Position numbers and translations under genes: made by a program
Assembly: GCA_002632355.1 (NCBI GenBank)
Contig: NSJJ01000001.1
Coordinates: 281,835 to 345,834 of the forward strand
Direction: 5' to 3'
DNA from: Sulfuricella denitrificans
Lineage (GTDB): Bacteria; Pseudomonadota; Gammaproteobacteria; Burkholderiales; Sulfuricellaceae
DNA length: 64,000 bases
Notes under the pieces: generated by a model
The model's input: the letters and a program-made list of their open reading frames with translations, nothing else
Databases searched by the model: none
Told to the model about the DNA's origin: nothing
Shown here: piece by piece, positions 37,582 through 47,672 of the stretch
How the letters are laid out: each line of letters opens with the position of its first letter
Position numbering within the stretch: position 1 is the first letter of the stretch

Positions 37582-39854
37582 TGAAAAAAATCATCCCGTT
37601 CCTGATTGCGTCCTTGTACGCTGTGTCTGCTGCAGCGATGGAGCCTGTTGTCGTCAAAGACATCCGGGTTGAGGGTATCCAGCGCACCGAAGCCGGCACG
37701 GTATTCAGCTATTTGCCGGTCAAGGTGGGCGACACGCTGGATGACGACAAGGCCGCTGCCGCCGTCAGGGCGCTTTACGCTACCGGTTTCTTCAAGGATG
37801 TGCGCCTGGAATCGGAGGACGGTGTACTGGTGGTGATGGTGCAGGAGCGCCCGGCGATTGCCCAGGTAGATATTACCGGCAGCAAGGAGTTCACCAAGGA
37901 GCAACTCAAGGATGGCCTGAAAATGGCGGGTCTGGCCGAGTCCAAGATTTTCGACAAGGCCTTGCTCGATCGCGCCGAACAGGAGCTGAAGCGGCAATAT
38001 TTCAGCCGTGGCAAATATGGTGTGACAATCACCACCACGGTGACCCCGCTGGAGCGCAACCGCGTTGGGATCAATTTCGATATTTCTGAAGGCGAGATCG
38101 CCAAGATCAAGCAGATCAACATTGTCGGCAATGAGGTTTTCAAAGAAAAGGAATTGCTGGAGCAGTTCGTGCTGTCCACTTCGGGCTGGATGACCTGGTA
38201 CAGCAAGAACGACCAGTATTCGAAGCAGAAGCTTTCTGCCGATCTGGAATCCCTGCGCTCCTTCTACCTGAATCGCGGTTATCTCGAGTTCAATGTGGAA
38301 TCCACCCAGGTCTCGATTTCGCCTGACAAGAATGATATCTACATCACCATCAATGTGCATGAAGGCAACAAATACACTATTTCAGACGTCAAGCTGGCCG
38401 GCGAGTTGCTGCTGCCTGAAGAAGAGCTCAACAAACTGATCAAGGTGAAGACCGGTGAGGTGTTTTCGCGAGAGAAGCTGACCGAGTCCAGCAAGGCGAT
38501 CAGCGATCGTCTGGGCAATGACGGCTACGCCTTTGCCAACGTCAATGCGGTGCCGGAAATCAACAAGGAAAAGAATACGGCGGCTTTCACTTTTTTCCTC
38601 GACCCAGGCCGCCGCGTCTATGTGCACCGCATCAATATCGCAGGAAACACCAAGACGCGGGACGAAGTGCTGCGGCGTGAAATGCGCCAGATCGAGGGCG
38701 GCTGGTATGCTGCCGACAAGATCAGCCGCTCGCGCGAGCGCCTGCAACGCCTGGGATATTTTTCCGATGTCAACGTGGAAACGCCCGCTGTTCCGGGAAC
38801 CACGGACCAGGTCGATCTGAACTACAGCGTGACCGAAAAGCCGACTGGAAGCATCATGGCCGGTGCCGGTTTTTCCAGTTCGGAAGGTTTGGTGCTGAGT
38901 GGTTCGGTATCGCAGCAGAATGTATTCGGCAGCGGTAATTATGTTGCTGCGCAGATCAATAGCGGCAGTATCAACAAGATTTATTCCCTGTCCTATACCA
39001 ACCCTTATTTTACCGATGATGGCGTGAGTCGCGGTTTCGATATTTATAAACGTAATGTCAACCCGTCCAGTCTGTCTGTCACCAATTATAAAACCACGAC
39101 GCTGGGCGGCGGCATTCGTTTCGGCATTCCCTTGAACGAAAAAGATACGCTCAGCATGGGTCTTGCCCTGGAAAAGATAGATACCGAGGTGAATGAAAAT
39201 AGCGCCCAACGCTATATTGATTTTGTGAACCTGTTTGGCAACAGTGTCAAAACGGCAAGGGCAGATCTGGGCTGGGCGCGCGATTCGCGTGACAGTCTGC
39301 TTTATCCCACAAGCGGCAGTCTGCAGCGCCTTTACGGCGAAGTCGGATTGCCGGGGCTGGATCTCGAATACTACAAGATTTCCTACCAGCACCAGTATCT
39401 GAAAACCTTCGCCAGCAAATATACGCTGCTGCTGAATGGCGAAGTGGGGTATGCCGATGGTTACGGCGACAAGCCCTTGCCGTTCTTCAAGAACTTCTAT
39501 GCGGGCGGTATCGGTTCCGTACGTGGTTACCGTACCAGTTCCCTGGGGCCACGCGATGAGTTCGACAACGCGGTGGGTGGCACCCGGCGTATGGTGGGAA
39601 CGGCTGAATTGATGTTCCCGTTCCCTGGTCTTTTGGCAGACAAGTCCGTTCGTCTGGGCGTGTTCGTGGATGGCGGTATGGTCTTTGGCAAAGATGAGAA
39701 GTTCGATGCAGGCGCCATGCGCTATGCAAGCGGCTTGTCGCTGAGCTGGTTCTCCCCGATAGGTCCGCTGAAATTCAGTCTGGCTCACCCGCTTAACAAG
39801 AAGAGCGGAGACAAAACTGAAGTATTCCAGTTCCAGATGGGTACCGTATTTTAA
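37581..39854 (+). CDS. bamA: Outer membrane beta-barrel assembly protein BamA
   Basis: BamA is the Omp85 barrel that inserts outer membrane proteins. The 757-residue precursor starts with a signal peptide (residues 1-19, ending near SAAAMEP), then five POTRA domains (about residues 23-420) and a C-terminal 16-strand barrel. Visible motifs are VRGYRTSSLGPRDEF for the loop-6 VRGF/Y element, and a C-terminal FQMGTVF that ends with phenylalanine, the outer membrane sorting signal. BamC is also in this window; bamB, D and E are not. Confidence 0.99.
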   Translation: MKKIIPFLIASLYAVSAAAMEPVVVKDIRVEGIQRTEAGTVFSYLPVKVGDTLDDDKAAAAVRALYATGFFKDVRLESEDGVLVVMVQERPAIAQVDITGSKEFTKEQLKDGLKMAGLAESKIFDKALLDRAEQELKRQYFSRGKYGVTITTTVTPLERNRVGINFDISEGEIAKIKQINIVGNEVFKEKELLEQFVLSTSGWMTWYSKNDQYSKQKLSADLESLRSFYLNRGYLEFNVESTQVSISPDKNDIYITINVHEGNKYTISDVKLAGELLLPEEELNKLIKVKTGEVFSREKLTESSKAISDRLGNDGYAFANVNAVPEINKEKNTAAFTFFLDPGRRVYVHRINIAGNTKTRDEVLRREMRQIEGGWYAADKISRSRERLQRLGYFSDVNVETPAVPGTTDQVDLNYSVTEKPTGSIMAGAGFSSSEGLVLSGSVSQQNVFGSGNYVAAQINSGSINKIYSLSYTNPYFTDDGVSRGFDIYKRNVNPSSLSVTNYKTTTLGGGIRFGIPLNEKDTLSMGLALEKIDTEVNENSAQRYIDFVNLFGNSVKTARADLGWARDSRDSLLYPTSGSLQRLYGEVGLPGLDLEYYKISYQHQYLKTFASKYTLLLNGEVGYADGYGDKPLPFFKNFYAGGIGSVRGYRTSSLGPRDEFDNAVGGTRRMVGTAELMFPFPGLLADKSVRLGVFVDGGMVFGKDEKFDAGAMRYASGLSLSWFSPIGPLKFSLAHPLNKKSGDKTEVFQFQMGTVF

Positions 39855-39871
39855 GAATTAGGAGAGTTGAA

Positions 39872-40369
39872 TTGAATAAGATTGTCATGACGATGCTTGC
39901 GCTGTCCCTGATGCAGATCGGAAGTGCCGCTGCTGCCGAATTCAAGATCGGATTCGTGAATACCGAGCGCGTATTCCGTGAAGCCGCGCCGGCGCAGAAG
40001 GCGCAGAAAAAGCTGGAGAAAGAGTTTGCAACGCGTGATCAGGAACTGCAGAAAATGGCAAAACAGGCCAAGGATCTGCAAGCGTATCTGGAACGCGAAG
40101 GTGTAACTATCAGCGATACCGATCGCCGCAACAAGGAACGTGATCTAGCCAACCTGAACCGCGACTTCCAGCGCTCGCAGCGCGAATTCCGCGAAGATCT
40201 CAACCTGCGCCGCAACGAAGAGCTTTCGGCTGTCCAGGAACGGGCCAACAAAGCGATCATCGCCATTGCAGAGAGCGAGAAATTCGACCTCATCCTGCAG
40301 GAAGCCGTGTACGCCAGTCATCGTATCGACGTGACCGAAAAAGTGCTCAAGGCGCTGTCCGAGAAGTAA
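39872..40369 (+). CDS. skp: Periplasmic chaperone Skp (OmpH family)
   Basis: Skp guards unfolded outer membrane proteins in the periplasm. The start is TTG at 39872, with GGAG at 39861-39864 seven bases upstream; an ATG five codons on has no such site. The 165-residue protein has a signal peptide (ALSLMQIGSAAAAEFKIG), then FKIGFVNTERVFREAAPAQK and a long coiled-coil arm with KELAKFATRD-like charged heptads (here KKLEKEFATRDQELQKMAKQ). Its place between bamA and lpxD is standard. Confidence 0.96.
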   Translation: MNKIVMTMLALSLMQIGSAAAAEFKIGFVNTERVFREAAPAQKAQKKLEKEFATRDQELQKMAKQAKDLQAYLEREGVTISDTDRRNKERDLANLNRDFQRSQREFREDLNLRRNEELSAVQERANKAIIAIAESEKFDLILQEAVYASHRIDVTEKVLKALSEK

Positions 40370-40413
40370 GTTCATGGCCGGGTTGCCGGCTGGTTTTTCA
40401 TCAGGAACAGTCC

Positions 40414-41466
40414 GTGAGCGTCGGCATGGAGCATACATTTACGCTGGGTGAAATCGTGGCCCGTCTGGGCGGCGAGTTGCTGGGGGACGCCCATACCCGG
40501 ATCGAGCAGGTAGCAGCGCTGGAGACAGCGCAAGCCAGAAACATCAGTTTCTTTGCCACGACACGTTTGAAAAAGCATCTCGATACTACCTTGGCAGGGG
40601 CGGTCATTCTCCATCAGAAAAACCGCGAGGCAACACAGAAACCGCGCATCATCAGCAGCAATCCCTCGGCTTATTTCGCCCGGGTGACGGCCTTGCTCAA
40701 TCCGGTCGAAGCGGCTATCCCGGGGATTCATCCCTCGGCAGTGGTGGAGGAGGATGCAGTGATCGCGGACAGCGCTTCCATCGGACCTTTCGTGCATATC
40801 GGGCGCGGCGCGCATATCGGCGAGCGGGTGTTCGTCGGTGCCGGTTGTGATATCGGGGATAAGGTCGAGATCGGCGATGACACCCGTCTGTACCCCCGTG
40901 TGGTGGTGTATTTCCGATGCCTGCTGGGAAAGCGCGTGATCGTTCATTCCGGTGCCGTGATCGGTGCGGACGGTTTTGGCTTGGCTCATGAGGAAGGGCG
41001 TTGGCTGAAAATTCCGCAGATCGGCCGGGTGGTGATCGGTGATGATGTTGAAATCGGCGCCAATACCACCATCGATCGCGGCGCGCTGGAGGATACGGTG
41101 ATCGAGGAAGGGGTGAAGCTGGATAACCTGATCCAGGTCGCGCACAATGTTCGCATCGGCGCGCACAGCGCCATGGCCGGCTGCGTCGGGATCGCCGGCA
41201 GTGCACGGATCGGGCGCAATTGCACCGTGGGCGGCGCGGGCATGATTCTTGGCCACCTGGAGATTGCAGACAATGTTTCGGTTTCGTCCGGCACACTGAT
41301 CACCAAATCCATAAGCAAGCCCGGTGCTTACACCTCGGCGATGCCATTCTCGCCGCACGAACAGTGGCTCAGGAATGCGGCGCATTTGCGCCACCTCGAC
41401 AGCATGGCGGACAGGATTCGCCAGCTTGAACAAAAGATTACAGAACTGGAAAGGAAGAAATCATGA
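40414..41466 (+). CDS. lpxD: UDP-3-O-acylglucosamine N-acyltransferase LpxD
   Basis: LpxD adds the second 3-hydroxyacyl chain to the lipid A precursor. The 350-residue protein starts with GTG at 40414 (an ATG four codons on is possible), an N-terminal uridine-binding domain ([34 protein letters not shown]), and a left-handed parallel beta helix of hexapeptide repeats from about residue 105 with [20 protein letters not shown] and the catalytic His in [20 protein letters not shown]. It overlaps fabZ by 4 bp. Confidence 0.98.
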   Translation: MSVGMEHTFTLGEIVARLGGELLGDAHTRIEQVAALETAQARNISFFATTRLKKHLDTTLAGAVILHQKNREATQKPRIISSNPSAYFARVTALLNPVEAAIPGIHPSAVVEEDAVIADSASIGPFVHIGRGAHIGERVFVGAGCDIGDKVEIGDDTRLYPRVVVYFRCLLGKRVIVHSGAVIGADGFGLAHEEGRWLKIPQIGRVVIGDDVEIGANTTIDRGALEDTVIEEGVKLDNLIQVAHNVRIGAHSAMAGCVGIAGSARIGRNCTVGGAGMILGHLEIADNVSVSSGTLITKSISKPGAYTSAMPFSPHEQWLRNAAHLRHLDSMADRIRQLEQKITELERKKS

Positions 41467-41909
41467 GCAGCATGGATATTCATGAAGTCATGGCACATTT
41501 GCCGCACCGCTACCCTTTTCTGCTGGTAGACCGGGTGCTGGAATGCGAGCCGGGAAAAACCATCGTGGCGGTGAAGAACGTCACCATCAACGAGCCGTTT
41601 TTTCAGGGACATTTTCCGCATCATCCGGTAATGCCGGGCGTGCTGATCATGGAAGCGCTGGCTCAGGCAGCAGGCATTCTGTCTTTCAAGACCATGGGCT
41701 CCCTGCCCGACGAAAATTCCGTGTTCTATTTTGTCGGCATCGATAACGCGCGTTTCAAGAAACCGGTCACAGCCGGCGACCAGTTGCACCTGCATGTCGA
41801 GATCCTGCGCAATATGCGCGGCATCTGGAAATTCAAGGCCGAGGCCAGGGTGGACGGAGAGCTTGTGGCCGAGGCCGAGTTGATGTGCGCCAAGCGCGAT
41901 ATCGCCTGA
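41463..41909 (+). CDS. fabZ: 3-hydroxyacyl-ACP dehydratase FabZ
   Basis: FabZ dehydrates 3-hydroxyacyl-ACP in fatty acid elongation. It competes with LpxA for 3-hydroxyacyl-ACP, which suits its place in the lipid A cluster. The 148-residue hotdog-fold protein has [20 protein letters not shown], the catalytic His in [20 protein letters not shown] with the Glu of the same helix, and [19 protein letters not shown]. It overlaps lpxD by 4 bp. Confidence 0.99.
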   Translation: MSSMDIHEVMAHLPHRYPFLLVDRVLECEPGKTIVAVKNVTINEPFFQGHFPHHPVMPGVLIMEALAQAAGILSFKTMGSLPDENSVFYFVGIDNARFKKPVTAGDQLHLHVEILRNMRGIWKFKAEARVDGELVAEAELMCAKRDIA

Positions 41910-41918
41910 GGTGGATTC

Positions 41919-42689
41919 ATGATTCACCCTACCGCGATTATTCACCCCAACGCCCGCCTCGGCGAGGGTGTTGCTGTCGGTGCCTATTCGCTGATCGGCG
42001 AGAATGTGGAAATCGGTGAGCGTACCCAGGTCGGGCCGCATGTGGTGATTTCAGGCCACACCCGGATCGGCTGCGACAACAGGATTTTTCAGTTCTCCAG
42101 CCTGGGCGAGGTGCCGCAGGACAAGAAATACGCCGGCGAAGCGACTCGTCTGGAGATCGGCGACCGCAACACGATTCGCGAATTCTGCACCTTCAACCTG
42201 GGGACGGCGCAAGACGTCGGTGTGACGCGCCTCGGGAACGATAACTGGGTGATGGCCTACGTGCATGTCGCCCACGATTGCCAGATCGGCAACAGCACCA
42301 TCTTCGCCAACAATGCTACGCTGGCGGGGCATGTGACGGTTGACGATTTTGCCATTCTCGGCGGATTCACCGGGGTGCATCAGTTCTGCCATGTCGGTGC
42401 CCACTGCATCACCGGCATCAGTTCGGTCATCACCATGGATGTGCCGCCCTATGTCACCGTTGGCGGCAATCCCACCGCGCCGCACGGCATCAACTCCGAA
42501 GGGCTGAAGCGGCGTGGTTTCTCGGCTGAAGCCATCATGGCCCTGCGGCGCGCCTACAAGACGCTGTACAAATCGGGCCTGAGCCTGAAAGACGCCAGAC
42601 AGGCATTGGAAGAGCAGAGCCAGTCGTTCCCGGAAGTCGCCCTGTTGCTGGCGTTCCTTGCAAAATCCACACGCGGCATCATCCGCTAG
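41919..42689 (+). CDS. lpxA: UDP-N-acetylglucosamine acyltransferase LpxA
   Basis: LpxA transfers the first 3-hydroxyacyl chain to UDP-GlcNAc, starting lipid A synthesis. The 256-residue protein has the hexapeptide beta-helix: IHPTAIIHPNARLGEGVAVG, SSLGEVPQDKKYAGEATRLE, the catalytic His in AYVHVAHDCQIGNSTIFAN, and a C-terminal helical domain with GLKRRGFSAEAIMALRRAYK. It sits 9 bp after fabZ and 9 bp before lpxB. Confidence 0.99.
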   Translation: MIHPTAIIHPNARLGEGVAVGAYSLIGENVEIGERTQVGPHVVISGHTRIGCDNRIFQFSSLGEVPQDKKYAGEATRLEIGDRNTIREFCTFNLGTAQDVGVTRLGNDNWVMAYVHVAHDCQIGNSTIFANNATLAGHVTVDDFAILGGFTGVHQFCHVGAHCITGISSVITMDVPPYVTVGGNPTAPHGINSEGLKRRGFSAEAIMALRRAYKTLYKSGLSLKDARQALEEQSQSFPEVALLLAFLAKSTRGIIR

Positions 42690-42698
42690 ATCAGGAGC

Positions 42699-43868
42699 AT
42701 GTTTGTGGCGGGACGCAGGCTCAGGATCGGTATTGTCGCGGGTGAGGCTTCGGGGGATCTGCTCGGCAGCCATTTGATCACCGCACTCCGGGAAAAATTG
42801 CCGGATGCCGAGTTTATCGGCATTGCCGGGCCAAAAATGCAGGCTGTCGGGGCGCAGTCCCTGTTCCCCATGGAAAAGCTGGCAGTGCGCGGTTATCTTG
42901 AAGTGCTGCGGCACTTTGCCGAAATTCTTGGCATACGGCGCAAACTGAAACGCTATTTCCTGGCCAATCCGCCGGATATGTTCATCGGCGTGGATGCGCC
43001 GGATTTCAATCTCGGCCTTGAAAAGACGCTGAAAGTTCATGGCATCCCCACCATCCACTATGTCAGCCCGTCGGTCTGGGCATGGCGCCGCGAACGGGTC
43101 AAGACCATCGCACGTTCGGTGACCCACATCCTTGCCCTGTTTCCCTTCGAGCCCAGGATCTATGAAGACGCGGGTGTTTCAGTCAGCTATGTCGGCCACC
43201 CCATGGCGGATGTGCTGCCGCAACACCCGGACCGCGCCGCGAAGCGTGCGCAACTCAAGCTCGCCGCGCAGGGAAACATCATTGCCCTGTTGCCGGGCAG
43301 CCGGCAAAGCGAACTGCATTACATGGCGGAACTGTTTATCCGGACAGCGCAGAAAATCGCCAGCGCCGAGCCGGATATCCAGTTTCTGGTCCCCCTGGTC
43401 AGCCGCGAGACGCGCGATTACTTTCAGGATGCGCTGTATAAACTGGGCGCCGAGCATTTGCCGCTCAAAATCCTGTTTGGTCACGCGCATGCCGCCCTGG
43501 CGGCGGCTGATGTGGCGCTGGTGGCTTCCGGCACGGCCACCCTGGAAACGGCCCTGCTCAAGCGCCCCATGGTGATCACCTACAAGCTGTCCCGGCTTTC
43601 CGCGTTCCTGATGCGGCGCAAGGGCTACCTGCCCTATGTCGGGCTGCCCAATATACTGGCCGGTCGTTTTGTCGTGCCAGAACTGTTGCAGGAAGATGCC
43701 ACGCCCGACAATCTGGCGCAGGCCCTGCTGAATCTGCTGCATGACAAGCAGGTGCAGGACGGACTGGAAGCCGAGTTCCAGTGCATGCACGAGCGCCTGC
43801 GCCAGAACACGGCAGAGCGTGCCTGTGAGGCGATCATGCGCTATTTGCCGCAGTGGAGCAAGGCATGA
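42699..43868 (+). CDS. lpxB: Lipid A disaccharide synthase LpxB
   Basis: LpxB is a GT19 glycosyltransferase joining UDP-diacylglucosamine and lipid X. The 389-residue sequence has [20 protein letters not shown], the conserved [38 protein letters not shown] and the sugar-nucleotide region [20 protein letters not shown]. The TGA overlaps the ATG of rnhB (ATGA). Confidence 0.99.
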   Translation: MFVAGRRLRIGIVAGEASGDLLGSHLITALREKLPDAEFIGIAGPKMQAVGAQSLFPMEKLAVRGYLEVLRHFAEILGIRRKLKRYFLANPPDMFIGVDAPDFNLGLEKTLKVHGIPTIHYVSPSVWAWRRERVKTIARSVTHILALFPFEPRIYEDAGVSVSYVGHPMADVLPQHPDRAAKRAQLKLAAQGNIIALLPGSRQSELHYMAELFIRTAQKIASAEPDIQFLVPLVSRETRDYFQDALYKLGAEHLPLKILFGHAHAALAAADVALVASGTATLETALLKRPMVITYKLSRLSAFLMRRKGYLPYVGLPNILAGRFVVPELLQEDATPDNLAQALLNLLHDKQVQDGLEAEFQCMHERLRQNTAERACEAIMRYLPQWSKA

Positions 43869-44443
43869 CCACTCTGTGCGGTGTGGACGAAGCCGGGCGC
43901 GGTCCGCTGGTGGGGGCGGTATTTGCTGCAGCGGTGATTCTTGATCCCGTCCATCCCATCTCCGGACTGGCTGATTCCAAGAAACTGAGCGAAAAAAAAC
44001 GCGAGTCCCTGGCCCTGGAAATCAGGGAATATGCACTGGCCTGGTCGATCGCCAGCGCTTCGGCTGAAGAGATCGACCGTATCAATATCCTGCAGGCCAG
44101 CCTGCTGGCAATGAAACGGGCGGTGGAGGGGCTGGCGTTGACGCCTCATGAGGTAGCGGTAGATGGCCTGCATTGCCCAACCCTTTCCATGCCTGCCCGT
44201 GCGGTGGTCAGGGGCGACAGCCTGGTGGCTGAAATCTCGGCTGCCTCCATCCTGGCCAAGACCGCCAGAGATGCCGAAATGCGCGAATTGCATCTGATCT
44301 ACCCGCAATATGATTTTGCGCGTCATAAGGGTTATCCTACGGCTATGCATTTACAGGCCATACAGCTTCATGGCGTAACGCCGCTGCACCGCCGCAGCTT
44401 CGGACCAGTCAGGCGGGCGCTGGAAATTGAAATCAACAAATAA
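43865..44443 (+). CDS. rnhB: Ribonuclease HII
   Basis: RNase HII removes ribonucleotides from DNA. I place the start at the ATG at 43865 that overlaps the lpxB stop; this gives 192 residues starting [19 protein letters not shown] with the DEAGRG metal motif. Further conserved parts are [20 protein letters not shown], the second acidic site in [26 protein letters not shown] and HKGYPTAMH. It closes the lpx cluster, as in many proteobacteria. Confidence 0.98.
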   Translation: MTTLCGVDEAGRGPLVGAVFAAAVILDPVHPISGLADSKKLSEKKRESLALEIREYALAWSIASASAEEIDRINILQASLLAMKRAVEGLALTPHEVAVDGLHCPTLSMPARAVVRGDSLVAEISAASILAKTARDAEMRELHLIYPQYDFARHKGYPTAMHLQAIQLHGVTPLHRRSFGPVRRALEIEINK

Positions 44444-44456
44444 AGAGGAAATGGAT

Positions 44457-44912
44457 ATGAAATTCATGATCATGCTGCATGTTTTGGGAATCGTAATCTG
44501 GGTGGGAGGGATGTTTTTTGCCCACCAGCTGCTGCGTCCGGTGGCGGCTGATCTGCTTGAGCCGCCATTGCGTCTGCAATTGTGGGTCGGGGTGTTCAAA
44601 CGCTTTTTCCCCTGGGTCTGGGTCTGTGTTGTTACGGTTCTGGCATCAGGTCTGTCCATGATCGGGTTGATGGGCGGGATGGGAGCAGTTCATCTTTATG
44701 TTCATGCCATGTATGGACTCGGGCTGGCGATGATGGTGATTTTTGTCTATGTGTTTTTTATGCCCTATGGCCGTCTCAGGAAAAGCGTGGCAAATCAGGA
44801 CTGGAAAAACGGGGGCGCCGCACTGGCCGCGATCCGGCAACTGGTGGGTATCAACCTGAGCCTGGGCCTGATCACGATTGCTATCGCCACTGCAGGCGCC
44901 ATGTTGGCGTAG
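44457..44912 (+). CDS. CopD-family four-helix membrane protein
   Basis: The start at 44457 (MKFMIMLHVLGIVIW) has AGAGGAA 6 bases upstream. The ATG at 44451 is too close to that site, and others further up lie in rnhB. The 151-residue protein has four membrane helices (residues about 4-27, 48-70, 78-103, 123-148) with short loops. Its first helix (HVLGIVIWVGGMFFAHQLL) resembles the CopD-like family linked to copper handling or haem-containing membrane proteins; the histidines in helices 1 and 3 (HAMYG) would fit haem or metal ligands. I cannot assign a function. It is 13 bp after rnhB. Confidence 0.8.
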   Translation: MKFMIMLHVLGIVIWVGGMFFAHQLLRPVAADLLEPPLRLQLWVGVFKRFFPWVWVCVVTVLASGLSMIGLMGGMGAVHLYVHAMYGLGLAMMVIFVYVFFMPYGRLRKSVANQDWKNGGAALAAIRQLVGINLSLGLITIAIATAGAMLA

Positions 44913-44932
44913 CGTGAGGCGGCATAACTTGA

Positions 44933-44961
44933 TAAAGTTGCTGAAATTATTCCGCCGGTTT
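44933..44961 (+). promoter_or_regulatory. Possible sigma-28-like promoter of motAB
   Basis: TAAAGTTG (44933-44940) and GCCGGTTT (44954-44961) partly match the flagellar sigma-28 consensus. The spacing is two bases longer than the E. coli optimum and the -10 half matches only in its first four bases plus one, so this is weak. Confidence 0.25.
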
Positions 44962-44993
44962 GAAGCTCAGGCCTGCGACGAGGGAGTGTTGAT

Positions 44994-45854
44994 ATGCTGG
45001 TGATTGTTGGCTACGTCGTTATTCTGGCGGCGGTTTTCGGTGGTTTTGCCATGGCTGGCGGTCACCTCGGTTCCCTGGTCCAGCCAATCGAACTGCTCAT
45101 GATCGGCGGCGGTGCTTTGGGCGCGATGCTGGTCAGCAGCGGGCCCAAGGTGATGAAGGCAACTTTCAAGGCCTTGCCATCCATTTTCAAGGGCTCCAAG
45201 TACACCAAGGCCCTGTATATGGAATTGCTGACCCTCCTGTTCGAGCTTCTGGCCAAGGTCCGCAAGGAAGGGCTGATGTCGATCGAATCCGACGTGGAAG
45301 ATCCCCACGCCAGCCCGATTTTCAGCAAGTATCCGACGATTTCACACGATCATCATGTGGTTGAGTTCATCACCGATTATCTGCGTCTGATGGTGGGGGG
45401 TAACCTCAATGCCATGGAAATCGAGAACCTGATGGATAACGAAATCGAGACACACCACCAGGAAGGAAATATCCCGGTTTCCACCATGGCCAAACTGGGC
45501 GATGGCCTCCCGGCATTCGGTATCGTGGCTGCGGTGATGGGTGTGGTTCATACCATGGAATCGGTGGGAATTCCGCCTTCCGAACTCGGTAAACTGATTG
45601 CAGCCGCACTGGTCGGCACTTTTCTCGGTATTCTGTTTGCCTATGGCTTCGTGGGGCCGATTTCGACCTTGCTCGAAAACAAGCTGCAGGAGTCCAGCAA
45701 GGTATATGAGTGCATCAAGGTGACCCTGCTTGCCAGCCTGAATGGCTATGCACCCCAGGTGGCGGTTGAGTTTGGGCGCAAGGTGTTGTATTCCACCGAG
45801 CGCCCAAGCTTTCTCGAACTGGAAGAGCACGTCAAACAGTCCAAGGGAAAATAG
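44994..45854 (+). CDS. motA: Flagellar motor stator protein MotA
   Basis: MotA and MotB form the proton channel that drives flagellar rotation. The 286-residue protein has four membrane helices: two near the N-terminus (residues 2-20 and 32-50) and two in the second half (about 170-190 and 200-225). Conserved parts are PIELLMIGGGALGAMLVSSG, the cytoplasmic loop that touches FliG (LFELLAKVRKEGLMSIESDV), DGLPAFGIVAAVMGVVHTME with the channel proline, and GTFLGILFAYGFVGPISTLL. It lies 47 bp before motB, far from the basal body genes. Confidence 0.97.
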   Translation: MLVIVGYVVILAAVFGGFAMAGGHLGSLVQPIELLMIGGGALGAMLVSSGPKVMKATFKALPSIFKGSKYTKALYMELLTLLFELLAKVRKEGLMSIESDVEDPHASPIFSKYPTISHDHHVVEFITDYLRLMVGGNLNAMEIENLMDNEIETHHQEGNIPVSTMAKLGDGLPAFGIVAAVMGVVHTMESVGIPPSELGKLIAAALVGTFLGILFAYGFVGPISTLLENKLQESSKVYECIKVTLLASLNGYAPQVAVEFGRKVLYSTERPSFLELEEHVKQSKGK

Positions 45855-45901
45855 CAGTTAGTTGCCTGCGCCTAGCGCTGGCCGGACCGCGAACTTAAAA
45901 T

Positions 45902-46864
45902 ATGAGCGACGATTCCCAACGCCCCATAGTCATCAAGAAAATCAAGAAAGGCGGCCACGGCCACCATGGCGGGGCGTGGAAGATCGCCTATGCGGATTTC
46001 GTGACGGCGATGATGGCGTTTTTCCTCCTGATGTGGTTGCTGGGCTCGACGGCCAAAGGGGATATGGAAGGCATTGCAGAGTATTTCAAGACACCGCTCA
46101 AGGTGGCTTTGCAGGGTGGCTCGGGCAGCGGCGATGCTTCCAGCGTGATCAAGGGAGGTGGCACAGATTTGAGCCGGAAAGATGGCCAGGTCAAAAAAGG
46201 AACGCCTGAACCCGCAAAGAAAAAAACCATCAATCTGGAAGCGGCAAAAGCCGAGCTCAAGCGTCAGGAGTCGATCAGACTGGAGGGACTGAAGGAGCGG
46301 CTGGAAAAAACCATCGACAGCAACCCCCTGCTTAAACAGTTCAAGAAACAGCTGATGCTGGACATCACCAAGGAAGGTCTGCGCATCCAGATCGTGGATG
46401 AGAAAAACCGGCCCATGTTCGATAGCGGTGGCGCGCATCTCAAACCCTATACCCAGGTGATCCTGCGCGAAATCGGCAAGGTGCTGAATGAGGTCGATAA
46501 TCGTATTTCGCTTTCCGGTCATACCGATGCAACGCCCTATTCAGGGGGAGACAAGGGCTACAGCAACTGGGAGTTGTCAGCTGATCGTGCCAATGCATCG
46601 CGACGCGAACTGGTGGCTGGCGGCATGGAGGATGGAAAAATGCTGCGAGTGGTTGGCTTGTCTTCTGCCGTGCCTTTCGATCGGGTGAATCCGGAAAGCC
46701 CGGTCAACCGCCGCATCAGTATTATCGTCATGAACAAGGAAGCGGAAGAAGCCATTACCAAGGGTGACAAGACTGAACTCGAAGTTGCCAGCAAGGAGGA
46801 TGTGGCTGGCTCGCTACAGAATCAGGGTAAAGAGGCGAAGGGTGCAGAGCCGGCCCAGCACTGA
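45902..46864 (+). CDS. motB: Flagellar motor stator protein MotB
   Basis: MotB is the peptidoglycan-anchored half of the stator. The 320-residue protein has a basic N-terminus rich in His and Gly, one membrane helix at residues 30-48 with the proton-carrying Asp32 (YADFVTAMMAFFLLMWLLG), a long charged linker, and a C-terminal OmpA-like domain (about residues 175-290) with FDSGGAHLKPYTQVIL, LSGHTDATPYSGGDKGYSNW and SPVNRRISIIVM. The Asp predicts proton drive rather than sodium by analogy, though that is not certain from the sequence alone. Confidence 0.97.
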   Translation: MSDDSQRPIVIKKIKKGGHGHHGGAWKIAYADFVTAMMAFFLLMWLLGSTAKGDMEGIAEYFKTPLKVALQGGSGSGDASSVIKGGGTDLSRKDGQVKKGTPEPAKKKTINLEAAKAELKRQESIRLEGLKERLEKTIDSNPLLKQFKKQLMLDITKEGLRIQIVDEKNRPMFDSGGAHLKPYTQVILREIGKVLNEVDNRISLSGHTDATPYSGGDKGYSNWELSADRANASRRELVAGGMEDGKMLRVVGLSSAVPFDRVNPESPVNRRISIIVMNKEAEEAITKGDKTELEVASKEDVAGSLQNQGKEAKGAEPAQH

Positions 46865-46865
46865 A

Positions 46866-47672
46866 ATGACGGCCTGGATGCCCGATGCCATGCCTTCTGC
46901 CGGCGGGTTGCCCCCAGGCCTGAAGGCATTGCTGGTTCAGGCTGGTGCCTTGGTGCTGTGGCTGATGCTGGGCGCACCCTTGCTGGAGCAGGTGGGAGTT
47001 GCCTTACTGCCGCTGCAACATGCCTTGTGTGCCGGCATCCTGGCGGCTGTATTGGGCTGGGTGTGGCAGTTGCCGCGCTGGTGGCTGCCGATCAATTTTA
47101 TGTTCATGCCCGCGCTGGTGACGATGCACAGCCTTGCTGTCACACCATACTGGTACCTGGGGGCTTTTACGGTGCTGCTTCTGGTTTACTGGAGCGTTGC
47201 CGGAACACGGGTGCCTTTGTATCTTTCCAGCCGCAAGGCGTGGCAGGCTGTGGCCGAAAGGCTTCCGCCGTCAGCCGCAGTGGCCGATCTGGGCTCTGGC
47301 CTTGGGGGCTTGCTGAGATTTCTTGCGCAACAGCGCCCGGATGGCCGCTATGTGGGGATGGAAATTGCACCACTTCCTTTTCTCGCGAGCTGGCTGCGCA
47401 TGAGACTGGGCTCCGGCGGTTACGAATTACGCTGGGGGAGTCTGTGGCAGGCCGATTTGCGCCCCTTCGATGTGGTCTATGCCTACCTCTCCCCTATACC
47501 CATGGCTGATCTATGGCGCAAAGTCGAGCATGAGATGCGACCCGGCACGTTATTCATCAGCAATACTTTTTATGTTCCCGGAGTGGAACCGAGCGAGGTG
47601 GTGCAGCTGGACGACCTGCACCGCTCCCGGCTTTATTTTTATCGCATGGAAAGCGGCGGGAACAAACGATGA
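46866..47672 (+). CDS. Membrane-bound class I SAM methyltransferase
   Basis: The ATG at 46866 lies one base after the motB stop and gives 268 residues. The N-terminal 125 residues contain three to four membrane helices (about 17-35, 43-65, 70-90, 95-115). The C-terminal half is a Rossmann methyltransferase with the SAM motif VADLGSGLGGLLRFLAQQ, acidic VGMEIAPLPFLAS, and FDVVYAYLSPIPMADLW. Similar proteins occur in betaproteobacteria, but I know no substrate. It is coupled on both sides: one base after motB and a 4 bp overlap with the HDOD gene, suggesting co-transcription with the stator. Confidence 0.85.
   Translation: MTAWMPDAMPSAGGLPPGLKALLVQAGALVLWLMLGAPLLEQVGVALLPLQHALCAGILAAVLGWVWQLPRWWLPINFMFMPALVTMHSLAVTPYWYLGAFTVLLLVYWSVAGTRVPLYLSSRKAWQAVAERLPPSAAVADLGSGLGGLLRFLAQQRPDGRYVGMEIAPLPFLASWLRMRLGSGGYELRWGSLWQADLRPFDVVYAYLSPIPMADLWRKVEHEMRPGTLFISNTFYVPGVEPSEVVQLDDLHRSRLYFYRMESGGNKR

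Noticed and set aside
38382..39788. 468-codon minus-strand open frame opposite bamA
   Set aside because: bamA is unmistakable on the plus strand; the antisense product is a His/Arg/Thr-rich shadow.
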